Shown piece by piece: positions 14,201-23,895 of a stretch of DNA of 64,000 bases. The DNA is taken from positions 1,180,001 through 1,244,000 of the forward strand of contig OU612072.1 in assembly GCA_914767715.1 (NCBI GenBank). The letters are read 5' to 3'. Numbering within the stretch: the stretch's first letter is position 1; each line of letters starts with the position of its first letter. The position numbers and the translations under genes were made by a program. The stretch is from Membranipora membranacea (Eukaryota > Bryozoa > Gymnolaemata > Cheilostomatida > Membraniporidae). The notes under the pieces were generated by a model that did not search any database, was not told the origin of the DNA, and saw only the letters and a program-made list of their open reading frames with translations.

Positions 14201-17200
14201 AATCTGTTGATGCTTACCACACACCTCACCAATTAGCCCCCTTTCCTTGTAGAACTACAGCTAGATACGGGGCTGGTGATGCTAACCCCTACAGACTGTC
14301 TCAAACTCTACACCACAGGCTCAGTTAAACCAATCACTGTATTCCTAAAGGAGGAGTGTAGAACATGGAGGATACTCATTCATGAGCTAATAGGGGGCAA
14401 GGTACATGCTACTTATCATATTAATACCAGAGTACAGAGTACTGAGTGAATGAACCCGACTAGGTCTCGTGTCACACCAAACTCATCTTCTTTACATGTC
14501 CATGTGTACCCTAATCTGATAAGATGGCTGCTCAGGCAACATTGTATGTGGTCAGTCAGAATCTAAATAGCACCCTCAATACCAAACTTATTCTCACGCT
14601 TATATTCCTGAAATCCTTGGAAATCATGATCTTCGGTCCGAACCACAGAGTTCTGTATCTGACTGACTGTATGTTGGAAGTATTACAAGGTTGTGATCTA
14701 TGCTGCTGTTAAGAGGTACATAAGTGTAGTAAATCGCTGGCTTTCTTCTTTGGGTATGGCATAACCTAGCCTCTCTTGACAAGTTTTGTTGGTTATGACA
14801 CCAAAAACTTGTCAAGACAGGTTAATAGCACCTTTAAAGCCCCGCCCCCAATAACCATACATCTTTTTAATTATAGATGATTAGTACAAACTCGAGGGAT
14901 ATGTTCCTGATGCAGCAGGCAGCCCATTGTACTCTGCTTATAGAAGCCTTGATATCTAGTGCGCGTAGTATAGAACCTAAATGTGTACACTCTGAAGATG
15001 TGGATAAGTCTGTATCTCTTATGGCTTATTACTCTAAAGAGGAGACTAAGCAGAAACTAATCATTCCTGCTGATGCAACACAAGGTGAGACATATGAGTA
15101 TGACCTGGGATCAAAGGTCTCTTCTCCCTGCAAGTTGGAGCCCTGGGTCCAATGTGGTCCCTCTCTGCTAGTTGTAGCCTGGGGTCCCAGCTGGTCCCTC
15201 TCTGCAAGTTGGTGCCTGGGTCCCGGATGGTCCCTCTCTGCAAATTGATGCCTGATGGCTGTTTTGCAACTATACCGGTTTGGATCCCGTGTTAATTGAG
15301 TTATCTCCTCATGTAAGTGAAGTTACAGATTTAGGGATTGATCCTCTCATGCTCAATATCTCCGGTCTCAGCAGTTTGCTTTATTGGACTGATTGTTTGA
15401 GCGGAGCAGACACTCAATAGTGGCGTATTACTTGCCACCGTTTAAAGTGGAATGTTGATTTTCACTCATCATGATATTAGAATGCATGGGTATACCACAT
15501 ACAGGATAATATACGATTTGCCAAAGTTTTATCCAACTATCATCGATTTTGGTAAAAACCTCTTAAGACTGACTCAAGCAAAGGAGTATCAAAAAATCAG
15601 TTTCATTTGAACCCATGAATTGAACAATTAACAGGCTAGGTTCCTTGATTTGATTAAATGATTAACTCTCTTTTAGGGGAATTCACACACAGTTTAACTT
15701 GATTATTTTAATAGCCAACAAAATATTTGTTCTATTTCCACAGATATCTTGTTATATAAGCTCAACCCAAACTCAGATGAGTTGCACAATGAATGCGTCG
15801 AGAGTATAATCTATGTACCAGGGGAGAATGTAGCTAACATATCAGTAGGAGGAGGGGTTCCTACGCTCACCCGCACCCCTACACTTAGCCTCACACGTAA
15901 CGGGTAAGACTTCATGTGTATTGTATTGTAAATGTACCGAGTCGATTTTATGATATATTTTTTAACGATTCTTCAAAGAGTTGACTATATGAATGAAGTT
16001 TTACTCTGCTGTGATGTGCTTTAATCAAGGAGAGGAATAATCTTCTGGTGTCAGTACTGATGAGAATGCAATCAAAACAGCCTAGTTGAATAAAATTGGG
16101 GAAAATTGTTCGTTTCGCTGGAATTGTTACGCCCAACAAATTTTTAGAGTTGTCCTTTTATTGCCCTTAAACCACTGCTGCCACACAGCCAAATGTGTGC
16201 TTATAAAATTCTGTGTAGCTCAAAACTAATGAAATGAGGCTGCAATCTTAGCATTGTCACCTAATGGACAAATAATTTGCACAAACTGATCGTCAAAATT
16301 AGGGTATGAAATTAATTATCTACCCGCATCAGGTGACGTAGTTACCCTCTTACTGGTGCACACTGTACACGTCATAAGCTGGTGCGTTGATTTCATGCCC
16401 TGATTTTGAAGATCAGTTTGTGCAAATTATTTGCCCATTAGGTGACAATTATTAGATTTAAGTCACAATTATCTTGGAGCTATGCAGAATTCAATGAGCA
16501 CAAATTTGCATGAGTGGCAGCAGTAGATTTTCTTCACTTTGGCTTTTGATGTTTTGGTTAGCTAACCATCAAACTGTCTATCTCATCTTACAGTAGTACA
16601 GATGTACTGGAAGCATCGACTAGTGTACCCACAGTGTGGTGTGGAATGTCTAACGGTAAAATTAAAGTCTTCGACGCAACGTCGTGGAGACTTTACCCAG
16701 CCTATGTTCGGACAGGTGACAGGTAAATCATGCATGATCGCCTACCATTTAGCAGAACACTGTAGATGTTGCCCATCAATGCTCTGTGTTAGCTTTTTGA
16801 GACTAAGGCTTATGACAAGCACACCGACTGAATTCACCCTTTCTTGGTTCTTTTCCCATCCACTGATTTCTGGTTGTGATAACTGTAGTTTACTAATAAT
16901 TCCTATTGTCACTCATATAATAACATATATATATATGTCTGACCCTCCACAAGCACAGAACAAATTGCAATTTATTCATCTTTAAATGAGTGCATAACTT
17001 CAATTTGATTGGTCAAAAAGTTCAGTAATGCTACAGCCAGCCTTGCGTAGAGATCTTATAAATCAGCTTAACTGAGTTTTAGCTCGTTATAAAAGAGACA
17101 TAATTCAACAAGTAACATAACTTTTAACTAGACTCATTTACTGACACAAAGATATATAACTGATGGAACGTATAGTATCCTGTGTATATTACCATCGATC

Positions 17201-19710
17201 CATGAATTTTTATCAGTGTTTATTGTTGTTCTCACCCACAGAGTAGTTTGTATGGCTCACACTAAGACGAGGGTCTGGGCCGGCTCATTTGATCGTTCTA
17301 TCTATGTGATAGAGAATAACCCTCACTCTCCAGAACACCAGAGGTTAGACCAACATCAGGACTGTGTGATAGAGCTACAGCTCGATCCGGATCTCAAATC
17401 TCACACCATGTACAGGTAAAATATCTGTATAATTTTCAGTTTGTGATGAGTTAATAATAATTATGTGTTTATTTGATCGATTGAAAACCACAAAACCACA
17501 ACTGGTCAGATCAAAGCATGGACATAAAAGGAAGAAATAATAAAAGATTGCATTCTCCTGCAACCTGATTGGTTGTTGGTGTTTCTGCAGTTAGTCCTTG
17601 TTCTGCAGTTGTTGACAACTCCTTGTTCTGTCTGTACACTACAATATATATATATATATCCACTCAAAAGTGAGGAACAAGAAAATAATGTCCACCACTT
17701 TGGTTAGAACATTTTAATTTTTCGCGCAATTTCAATCTGAGAGACAAGTTCAAGCTACACCCAACTTCAAATAACTTTTTAGATAATATCATAGCATCTA
17801 CTTTTAACAATATTCCATATAATTTACGTTCAATATTCAATTATAAATCATTCAAACTCAATTTTTCTGATTATCTTTTTCGTCATCTTGATTGAAAGTT
17901 TTTGGTTTTTTTTTCCCTTTTTTTGTTTTCTTGGAAGGCTGATTTTGTAAAACATTCTCATCGAATGAAAATTATGCCAATATAGTTTTTAAAAAAAACA
18001 CCATAGAGGCCAAACATGTGTGGATTGTGCTAGACAATTTGAATCTGCCTGCGTATTGAAGCTGTCAAACTGACATGTTGGTTTTTTCATAACAATTCTT
18101 CCACCAATTGTTATACGCTAAATTCCAAACAGTGACACAACGAAATGAAGACAGTGTGTTAATTTTAATCCTTAGCTGGCTTACTCAATTAGCCATGGGC
18201 TAGATGAGCTGTTTAAGCCTATTTATACTTCTGTATATTACGTTTTACTGCCAAATACTTTTAAGCGTAGTTTACACTGTTGTTTGCAGCGGGGCACTTG
18301 ATGGAAGTATCATTCTGTGGGATACTATTACACTAGAGGCTATCAGACGTATAAACTGTGTACAACATCCACTTACCTCATTCAGGCTTATATCTAAGGT
18401 GAGCGAGCCAGCTGGTAATAATATAATCTGTATGATCATCCTAACTAAGCATCATAAGTTAGTTAAGGCTGTTGGGATCATTTGTATATTTTTGATAAAA
18501 ATTCCTGTTATGTCATGCATTTGTAACCTCAAGTTTGTTTCAATTAGATTCACCAGACAATTATATGTGCCATCATCTTGCTCTTGATTGTTTCTCATTC
18601 AACTGTTGATTCTTTTTGGTAGCTACCAAATGACATACGGTGTTGTGTATGTTCAGGATGAGATATGGTTTTGAATATTTTCAGGAAGAGATATGGTGTT
18701 GTTGTAAGCAGAGTATAGTTAAGTTAGACAGCACAGGGAAGATACAAGCCACACTATTCTACATAGATGAGAGAGATCGCCGAGCTGACCTCGAGTGTTT
18801 CTGTATTATAGATAATACTATATGGGCTGGCTGCTCTCAGACAGGTAAGCTGGCAGCATGTCATTAGCCGGAATAGCTGAGTGAATGAGTGAAGCTATTT
18901 TACTGCTAGGCATGGCTAGCGTTACCAGAACAAGTTTGATCCAATTTTCTCATACAATATCAAGCTGCCTGAGCCCATAGAATTATTTCTGTAGTTACTT
19001 ATGGTGTTGCTCTATTTTACAGGTCGGCTGGTTAGCTGGGACAGGACTACTGAAGAGAGAAGAGCTATTTTACCCATTGATGCCCGAGGAGTTAGTAAGC
19101 TAGTCGCTATTGGTGACAATCTATACATCGGATGTAAATCAGCCTATCAAAACCGTCGTACCATGAAATCTCCATCATATCAGAAATCAGATAAAAGAGA
19201 TAGTATTATGAGGACTAAGTCTAAGATGTACATAGCCTTAGCATCTAAGTACATCATCACTGAGGTAAGTGAATAGTAAAGTTTACTGACTTGGGGTGAA
19301 AACCATGATGTACCTCTCCTGCTTATTTGTAATGCATTGAGTTTCCTAAATATTATGGACACATTCACATCCATGAAACCAAAGACAAAACACAAGGTGT
19401 ATGTCTCTGCCTCCAACATAAACCATCATCCTCAATGTATTCAGCAGTTCAGTTCATAAGTCGTGCCCCCCCCCCCTTATTGGTGACCTACTCCCTCACA
19501 CAACTGTTACTATAACCCTTTGACTATAACCCTCCCTGCTATAACTAAATCTTATATTTCCCCCAGGAGTTGTCTGTACACAATGATAGTATTAAGTGTA
19601 TGCACGCTGTCGGAGAACAGTATGTGCTGACAGGCAGCGGTAATAAGGAGGGTAAGATCGCTATCTGGAGACACCAGCCTCATACCACATCTACTGTATG
19701 GTACCAATAA
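426..19710 (+). CDS. DENND3: DENND3-like DENN domain / WD40 protein, multi-exon
   Basis: DENND3 proteins are exchange factors and regulators for Rab GTPases (Rab12 in vertebrates) in endosome and autophagy traffic. Seen here: an ordered uDENN, cDENN and dDENN module, a linker with a PH-like stretch, then WD40 repeats ending in a TAA at 19708-19710. DENN plus C-terminal WD40 is the DENND3 architecture; MADD and DENND4 lack the WD40. Firm exons: 3418-3583, 4012-4157, 4657-4781, 5006-5140, 6511-6734, 7100-7325, 7661-7849, 8320-8449, 8730-8875, 10141-10261, 10743-10883, 12758-12934, 13296-13453, 13894-14029, 14253-14401, 14877-15084, 15744-15903, 16594-16722, 17242-17415, 18290-18398, 18685-18844, 19023-19264, 19567-19710. 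All phases agree, giving about 1,230 codons (human DENND3 is about 1,200). The true start codon was not identified; exons before 3418 are tentative. Confidence 0.88.
1588..1789. mobile_element. MITE with long terminal inverted repeats, TA-flanked
   Basis: The ends are inverted copies: the left begins TACCCAGAGACCAATCCATG and the right, read on the minus strand, TACCCAAAGACCAATGCATG. Homology runs inward for about 75 bp with few mismatches (through CATAGTCGGGCAG and CAGATTTGTTTGG). Both ends abut TA, which would fit a Tc1/mariner-type target. It lies in a DENND3 intron. A partial second copy is at 52172-52267. No coding capacity. Confidence 0.75.
1968..2090. mobile_element. Near-perfect palindromic element
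   Basis: Two arms of about 41 bp (left AACTGTGTCGGGATAGCTGG onward; right, reverse complement, AACTGTGTTGGGATAGCTGG) with about one mismatch flank a 25-bp centre that itself contains GGTAATGATAACGG. It would form a strong hairpin. It is probably a small MITE; no flanking duplication was confirmed. Confidence 0.6.
2880..2960 (+). repeat. Degenerate GGTCCC tandem repeat
   Basis: About eight imperfect copies of a 9-11-bp unit such as CCGTTAGGTCC and CCAACAGGTCC follow one another in a DENND3 intron. Confidence 0.6.
3056..3136 (+). CDS. Possible extra exon, phase does not fit
   Basis: An 81-nt block between a TATAG acceptor and a GTAAGA donor reads SHNESQKPLSRFQLDSVKNG and onward without a stop in phase 0. 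Its neighbours in the DENND3 chain (2174-2227 and 3418-3583) require phase 1, which gives a stop here. It would need unseen partner exons on both sides, or it belongs to an alternative transcript. Confidence 0.25.
3418..4781 (+). CDS. DENND3: uDENN part of the DENND3-like protein
   Basis: Exons 3418-3583, 4012-4157 and 4657-4781 join to give a typical uDENN segment. It contains LTQLSFPEGLRCHEF, then SYVLTDLDGKRFYAVNLTIY, and ends with the basal strand YIPTCVVLVSSAPYFNTLQ that leads into cDENN. The motifs FPEG, FVLTD-like and DGxRFYAVNLTIY are the family hallmarks. Phases: 1 in, then 2, 1 and 0. uDENN and cDENN together form the Rab-binding and exchange unit in DENN proteins. Confidence 0.88.
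4305..4366 (+). repeat. Short tandem repeat, about 28-bp unit
   Basis: Two and a half copies of a unit starting GAAACTGAACATTATGGTTC lie in the intron after exon 4012-4157. Confidence 0.7.
5006..7325 (+). CDS. DENND3: cDENN part of the DENND3-like protein
   Basis: Exons 5006-5140, 6511-6734 and 7100-7325 carry the cDENN core: LHPGQHTSRPVVDVNMSVVF-like start, LLQEQRIVFVSSNFSLLT, then YPFRWQSMYVPILSASMVGF and VEAPGYFVMG. RIVFVSS and PFRW...YVPILP are near-invariant in DENN proteins. The Arg of PFRW is split between exons: TTC AG at 6734 and A TGG at 7100. This forces use of a GC donor at 6735-6736 (AG|GCATGT) rather than GT. The large intron 5141-6510 shows nothing recognisable. Confidence 0.9.
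6728..6850 (+). repeat. 21-bp tandem array seeded on a splice donor
   Basis: Nearly six 21-bp copies begin at 6728, 6749, 6770, 6791, 6812 and 6833. The first copy spans the real exon end and its GC donor (CATTCAG|GCATGTACT). Copies 2, 3, 5 and 6 read AG|GT at the same place, so they are potential canonical donors. The first copy ends with an in-frame TAG, so using any later donor would put a stop into the message. Confidence 0.85.
7661..10883 (+). CDS. DENND3: dDENN and following linker of the DENND3-like protein
   Basis: Exons 7661-7849, 8320-8449, 8730-8875, 10141-10261 and 10743-10883. The first two hold a helical dDENN-type segment (KFLEAHRHDDQLFYTNVIET, then FKAFIREVVSD). The third is basic, includes KKLSRSQQSRQVKKSLALKL and ends FNLPHMDELAQFQ. 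The last two read FIEMASSSKPTRAASLFVIG and FGDLYEMSKAMFPMSSITKL. The last three are a less conserved linker that in vertebrate DENND3 is a regulatory region; I see no catalytic motif in them. Confidence 0.82.
11120..12670 (+). repeat. 14-bp minisatellite with a 140-bp higher-order period
   Basis: About 110 copies of a 14-bp unit (GTGTAGTGTACGAG and variants) fill one DENND3 intron. In the left part a variant marker (GCGACGTATAGTG) recurs with its CGTATA at 11201, 11341, 11481, 11621 and 11761, exactly 140 bp apart, so ten units form a higher-order block repeated about five times. The right part lacks this order. The array is open on the minus strand only because 14 is not a multiple of 3. Confidence 0.95.
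12758..13453 (+). CDS. DENND3: Linker exons of the DENND3-like protein
   Basis: Exons 12758-12934 (DLLRSSQSKRRGYNTDVKVE and onward) and 13296-13453 (ITGREEPLESDHLRCFYQCW) join in frame with the exons on either side. They are mostly helical and charged, with no recognised motif. The first exon starts about 90 bp after the 1.5-kb minisatellite of the preceding intron. Confidence 0.8.
13500..13671 (-). mobile_element. tRNA-derived SINE-like element
   Basis: On the minus strand the sequence starts near 13671 with GGTGATAGGAGTAGCTCAAT. This gives a Pol III A-box-like TAGCTCAATGGGTA and, about 45 nt later, a B-box-like GGGTTTGAATCC, spaced as in a tRNA. An unrelated body of about 75 nt follows. 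The tRNA arms are imperfect, so it reads as a SINE head rather than a working tRNA gene. It lies antisense in a DENND3 intron (13454-13893). Confidence 0.65.
13894..14401 (+). CDS. DENND3: PH/GRAM-like segment of the DENND3-like protein
   Basis: Exons 13894-14029 and 14253-14401. The pattern VRTDLGLGHVILTDQRLIFL is typical of PH/GRAM folds (a beta hairpin with T-D-x-R-L-I/F-F). It is followed by LMTPTDCLKLYTTGS-like strands and a final CRTWRILIHELIGG segment. In DENND3 a PH-like domain in this linker (called PHenn in the literature) regulates the DENN module. Assignment to that domain rests on position and pattern, not on a profile search. Confidence 0.7.
14759..14829. repeat. Short intronic palindrome
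   Basis: Arms TCTTGACAAGTTTT and its inverse AAAACTTGTCAAGA flank a loop of about 14 nt; weaker pairing extends outward. It may be a small MITE or a hairpin in the pre-mRNA of DENND3. Confidence 0.55.
14877..15903 (+). CDS. DENND3: Linker exons before the WD40 propeller
   Basis: Exons 14877-15084 (MFLMQQAAHCTLLIEALISS-like helix, acidic stretch) and 15744-15903 (YKLNPNSDELHNECVESIIY, then VPGENVANISVGGGVPT). The second exon has a diverged inverted copy near 20.7 kb. It leads directly into the first WD40 strand at 16594. Confidence 0.8.
15100..15252 (+). repeat. About 37-41-bp tandem repeat
   Basis: Four imperfect copies of a unit containing TGGTCCCTCTCTGCAAGTTG follow the donor at 15084. 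GC-rich compared with its surroundings and intronic. Confidence 0.75.
16168..16527. mobile_element. MITE family A, copy 1 (360 bp)
   Basis: Terminal inverted repeats of about 50 bp: left CCACTGCTGCCACACAGCCA, right (minus strand) CTACTGCTGCCACTCATGCA; both continue through a TTGTGCTCATTGAATTCTG-like stretch. The interior also pairs (GCAAATAATTTGCACAAACTG versus its inverse). A second copy of the same length and order is at 62217-62577. No ORF. Confidence 0.85.
16594..19710 (+). CDS. DENND3: C-terminal WD40 propeller of the DENND3-like protein
   Basis: Exons 16594-16722, 17242-17415, 18290-18398, 18685-18844, 19023-19264 and 19567-19710. Recognisable blades: VWCGMSNGKIKVFDATSWRL; VWAGSFDRSIYVIEN; SGALDGSIILWDTITLEAIR; IWAGCSQTGRLVSWDR; and the last blade LSVHNDSIKCMHAVGEQYVL then TGSGNKEGKIAIWRHQP. 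The frame closes with TAA at 19708-19710. Exon 19023-19264 contains a basic, Ser-rich loop (SYQKSDKRDSIMRTKSK), probably between strands. Confidence 0.88.
17690..17895 (+). pseudogene. 3' coding fragment of a LINE
   Basis: An open stretch ends at TGA near 17895. It reads FNLRDKFKLHPTSNNF, then TFNNIPYNLRSIFNYKSFKL and ends NFSDYLFRHLD. The pattern FN-x-(I/L)P-x-x-(L/I)R ... FK-x-x-x-x-x-YLF is the usual C-terminal tail of CR1/Jockey-like reverse transcriptase ORFs. It is followed by a T-rich region and sits in the DENND3 intron 17416-18289. It is 5'-truncated and differs from the 28-31 kb element. Confidence 0.55.
18651..18700 (+). repeat. Duplicated splice acceptor
   Basis: TTCAGGATGAGATATGG and, 28 nt later, TTCAGGAAGAGATATGG are two copies of the same acceptor and exon start. 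Only the second (exon from 18685) stays open; the first runs into TGA within six codons. Confidence 0.7.
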
Positions 19711-21808
19711 GTAAAGTACTACTCTGTGACTGCGGCAGGGCTCCACCTCACAAACAACTCGATCCGACAATAGCAGTATTACTTTGACCATAATATAATC
19801 AAGTTTGACCTTCACCCTTGCCTGCATTGTATCGGGCCATAACCTGCAAGCAGATAAGCAGACTACAGCATCACCCCCACTCCGTTGCATCCTGACAGCA
19901 TTCTTTCTCAATGAACCAAGGCTTTATGTGGGAAGTTTAGTAATTTCCTGAATAATTTCACTACAACTACCCCATCCATCTCAATAGTATAAGAGTTTAG
20001 TTTAATGAGTTATTACCAGATTACCAGAATCGATGGTTATGCAACTCAATGTTTGTACATTTACCTTATAATCTGTTTTGTTCCCTTTTGTTATTTTTGA
20101 TATCACTGCATGCTTGATGACAAGCTATACTTAGGCCTAGATGTATAGACATATTACTACATGTGTTATTTACAAGTACCGTAGGTTGTATCGTGGTGCT
20201 ATACATGCAATCAAACTTAAAGTGCCTGCATCTCTCTTGCTGGCCCAGAACTTATAGTTTCACTTAGTGGTGAATGGTACATTTTATAATTTCCTGGTAA
20301 TTAAGATCTCCTAGCAAAATCAAACAGTCAGTTTAGTTGCTTAAAATCTGTGCCATAATAAACCCCTGTATATCATACAAAGGCTCACATTGAGTGAATT
20401 ATCCTTTTGTTTTACAGATGAATGTTCATCGTTTTGAATATTTGCTCAATAATTCCTGTATCCTGTACGTTGCCTTCTTCCGTTTTGATTATTTATTACT
20501 ATACTATTGTGATGATACATTTAAAGCAGGTAATACATATCTACATATTTCATTTTAGTACAATAAATATATATATATATATATCATACAATATAATATT
20601 TGTAGTGATGCAAGTGGACTAATATTAATATAGCAAATTGGAAAATGTTTGTGCTCGGCCAAACAAGCAAATATACCCATTGCGTGTGATGCTAAGTTTT
20701 CGGGGCGGGTGGGGTAGGAACCCCTCCTCCTATAAATCTGTTAGCTATATTCTCCCCTGGTACGTAGATTGTGCTCTGCTCACGCATTCTTCTGATAAAG
20801 AAGCCTTCATTGTCACAATATATCATGTGGAATAAAAACTTTGAATGGCTGCTGTGATAAAAACAAATAAAAACGTTCAAACTCAACGAAATGGATAAAA
20901 AATCTGATGTCTTTTTGCAAAAAATATGATCTATGAATAAAAAACCAATATGGTCTAAAACATCAGGGTTTGAGAATGTATGATTTTAAATAGCAAACCT
21001 TCATCTGAAAAGGTTTGACATCTTAAACCTTATATAATAGTAGCCACCCCCTCCCCTTGCGATGCTTGCCGACACCCACAAATAGCATTATGCTGATAGA
21101 GTTGCTTGATTCATGAAACAGCTCAGGAAGATTCCAGTAGCCTTGGTACTTAGCACTCATTTTGCTGTCATGGGTAGGTCTGCTTTGCGATATTCAGCCC
21201 TTGGGCTACAAATTGCACATTTTGTAACCTAGGCAATCGACAAGCTAAGAAACAAGTTCAAGCTACGGTTACTGTAGGGTTGGGCTGACGATATCATTTC
21301 TCTCTGTGCAGTGAGAGTAATCTAACGTGGAATGTTGAAATATAAAACATTGCATATATCTTACAGAAATATCAGTTAATTAGAGCTATTGCGACCCAGT
21401 TATTGGTTTCACATGGAGTTTTATTTTCGATATAAGCTAAACTGAACTAAAAAAACTGAACTATACTAATAGAAAAATACGTCAAAAATGCTATTCTGAC
21501 ACAATACAAGACTTTGTAACGTGAAACTTTGCGAAGTATTGCTTCTGCAACCTAGTGTTTTCTTCACTTGGTGTTCTTTTTGGAAAAAATAATCGGAACA
21601 AATATACTTACCTAATAAAATAAAATACATCATACATGCTATTTTGACGCTATAGGCCTACACGAAGCAGTCAACAATCATAAAGAATGTTAGCAGCTTT
21701 TACTTTGTAGCCTTGATATATGCGGCTAAAGCATGGATATTAGCTATCAGGAGAGCTATAGGGGACAGAAATATGGCATTCAATTGGGGCGTTCCGTTGA
21801 CTGGTTTA
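19711..21808. other. Intergenic region between DENND3 and a minus-strand gene
   Basis: No supported gene. It contains a TA run near 20567-20583 and the inverted exon fragment at 20700-20795. The small open frames here show no motif or splice support. Confidence 0.6.
20700..20795 (-). pseudogene. Inverted stray copy of a DENND3 exon
   Basis: On the minus strand this reads STIYVPGENIANRFIGGGVP, clearly matching ESIIYVPGENVANISVGGGV in DENND3 exon 15744-15903. At DNA level the match covers about 85 bp, with shared runs such as ACCAGGGGAGAAT and GGAGGAGGGGTTCCTAC. No neighbouring DENND3 exons were found next to it. It is about 5 kb away and inverted. I infer a small inverted duplication, or one exon of a decayed paralogue. 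Confidence 0.75.
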
Positions 21809-23645
21809 TCAGCATCTGGTTCCAGTGCAATCAGCAGTATAGTTGTCTGGCCTTGGAGGTGCAATCCCTAGAAAGCCAAAATAGTTTCCGGTTTCATTCA
21901 CAGGGCTACGGCGACCTCGCCACTTGTCGTCAGGCCCTTCCCATATCTCAGGTAACTTCATCACACGGTTTGTGCCGTCAATACAGTTGTCATTTAAAAG
22001 ATTGTAATCAGAGCCCATTGCGATCATCATATCACGTGGGGTGTATCCATATGGGTTGGAACAAGGATCACCCATCTTTCTAAATCGATCCTTATGTTCG
22101 GGTGTGACATTGGCCCAGCTTGTTGTAGTTGAGTGACCATATTGCGAATCTGTCATTGCCATTGATTTTTCCATGAGCATAAGGTCACAACCAGGATCCT
22201 GACTTAATCCACTTCAAATAAAAAAACATATATAACTTAAATTGAAATCAAGCAGCATCAATACAAAGATAGACAGCCAAGGGGCTCAGGTTGTCAAACA
22301 CTTGAAAGAAGTATTTTTCTGGTACACATACAAACAAAGATGAGCTAATACATTTCTTTTTTGACATTATACCGATACACCTTTTAACGCTAAATTATCT
22401 GTACATGACACTTGCTTTTACACAGTGCACCCCCTCGGAGTGATATTCCGGTTCATTAGTTCATTTGGTATCTTCTCTGAACCATCAATCATTTTCAATC
22501 CATTTTTTATTTGCTACCATAAAAATAGATTCTCGCAAGTTCTTTCAAGAAATTATATTCAAAATACACATAGGTTAATAAGTTTTTAAGCCCAACAAAC
22601 ATACAAGTCTGAGCCTCCAAACTTTGCCAGCAGGAGTAACAAAAATAATATGAAAAAAGTGATTGGATAAAGCAGCACTTTTTGAGGTAGCCTAGAAGTT
22701 AACACAGCACATTCTGATATTATATAAATATGATGTTGCCTCTTCAGTCCAGAGGGAGCTATGAGGCGCTCAGAGCTGAAGACGCTAAGGAGGTTAGGTA
22801 ACTATTTTGATTAATCCCACATAAGGTGACCCTATTCAATAGTATCATCATGCTCTTGTACATTGTGTTTGATAGAGACAGTTAAGTATCTCTGATTGAG
22901 AGTTGCTGGTGTTACTATTAGTAATCTGTTTTGAACAGGGATATATAGCTGAATAATGTCCAACCAAAAACAAGCTTAAGGAAACCATATTAATATAATA
23001 AAGTCATTGTTAGCAGGACAGTCTGAAATTTGAATGTTTATGCATTGGGATTATGATTTGGTGTTTGCCCCTGTCATGAGTGCAGGATAATCTGAGTTTC
23101 GCAATTCTAATGGCATCCAAACTTTTGGTCTCAACTCAGAAAAACTAAGTTTAGAACCTCCATGCATTGTCAAGGATGAACCTGGGTTTTGACAAATTTT
23201 CCAGAATACACCCTTAAGGAAACAAATATAGCAAATCTGTTTACTCACAGTACTCCTTCATGGAATTAAGGGCCTATTGTCCAAATATCTAGCGATCTCT
23301 GCACCTGGGTGTACTCTTTCAGAGGAATGTCCATGCATTTCGAATCATTGATGGGGTCAGCCCCTGCAATAAAGCTGTATTTGTACAAAATATCCCAAAA
23401 CTTATATTTTGCCAAAATATCATCTCACATGAAATTGTGAGTTGCATTTTTATCATGTTTCTAAGCGCATAGCCATAAAATACACGCTTGCACATTTGGA
23501 GAAACTCAATACCTCTTCTTATTATGATTGAACAACATCTCATCATTATGAAAATGGGAAAGGTATAGGAATATCTACCTTTCACAGTACCGGATGACAC
23601 ATAGATACTGTTAAAACCTACAAGACAAAGTAGTATCCACTTCAT
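21809..23645 (-). CDS. Predicted secreted six-cysteine protein, unknown family
   Basis: Three minus-strand exons join in phase: 23645-23579 (start codon and signal peptide MKWILLCLVGFNSIYVSSG), 23363-23305 (ADPINDSKCMDIPLKEYTQ) and 22198-21809 (stop at 21811-21809). The product is 171 residues. The mature part is about 150 residues with six cysteines, which suggests three disulfides. Features: SWANVTPEHKDRFRKMGDPC, CSNPYGYTPRDMMIAMGSDY, LPEIWEGPDDKWRGRRSP (a possible basic cleavage site) and two N-glycosylation sequons (NET, NYT). I do not recognise the family. Splice sites are AG|GTAG, AG|GTGC, GCAG| and TCAG|. Each exon alone is weak evidence; the last exon is the strongest. Confidence 0.55.
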
Positions 23646-23895
23646 TCCGCAGGATAGGTCAGGAAACCTGTAGTGATTAACAACAAGAATATCGGCTCAG
23701 GACTTTTTGAAAGTTAGCAGCGACAGGGATTTGAAAGCTAAGACTTTCAGCCACTGTCAACATACCAGCTCAATGTTACTGGATTAAACGAAATAAATGG
23801 TTTCAAGACAACAAGTATTGACTGCTATCTATTGACAAATAAACATAAATACTTTTGAAATGACATTGCACTGCTGTGTGTTTGAGATTGTTTCA

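Noticed and set aside
18865-18935. tRNA-like AATAGCTGAGTGAATGAG sequence
   Set aside because: It has a weak A-box resemblance but no B box or stem pairing downstream.
23051-23248. Minus-strand open frame GVFWKICQNPGSSLTMHGG and onward as an exon of the secreted gene
   Set aside because: No suitable donor follows before its stop, and exons 23363-23305 and 22198-21809 already join in phase without it.
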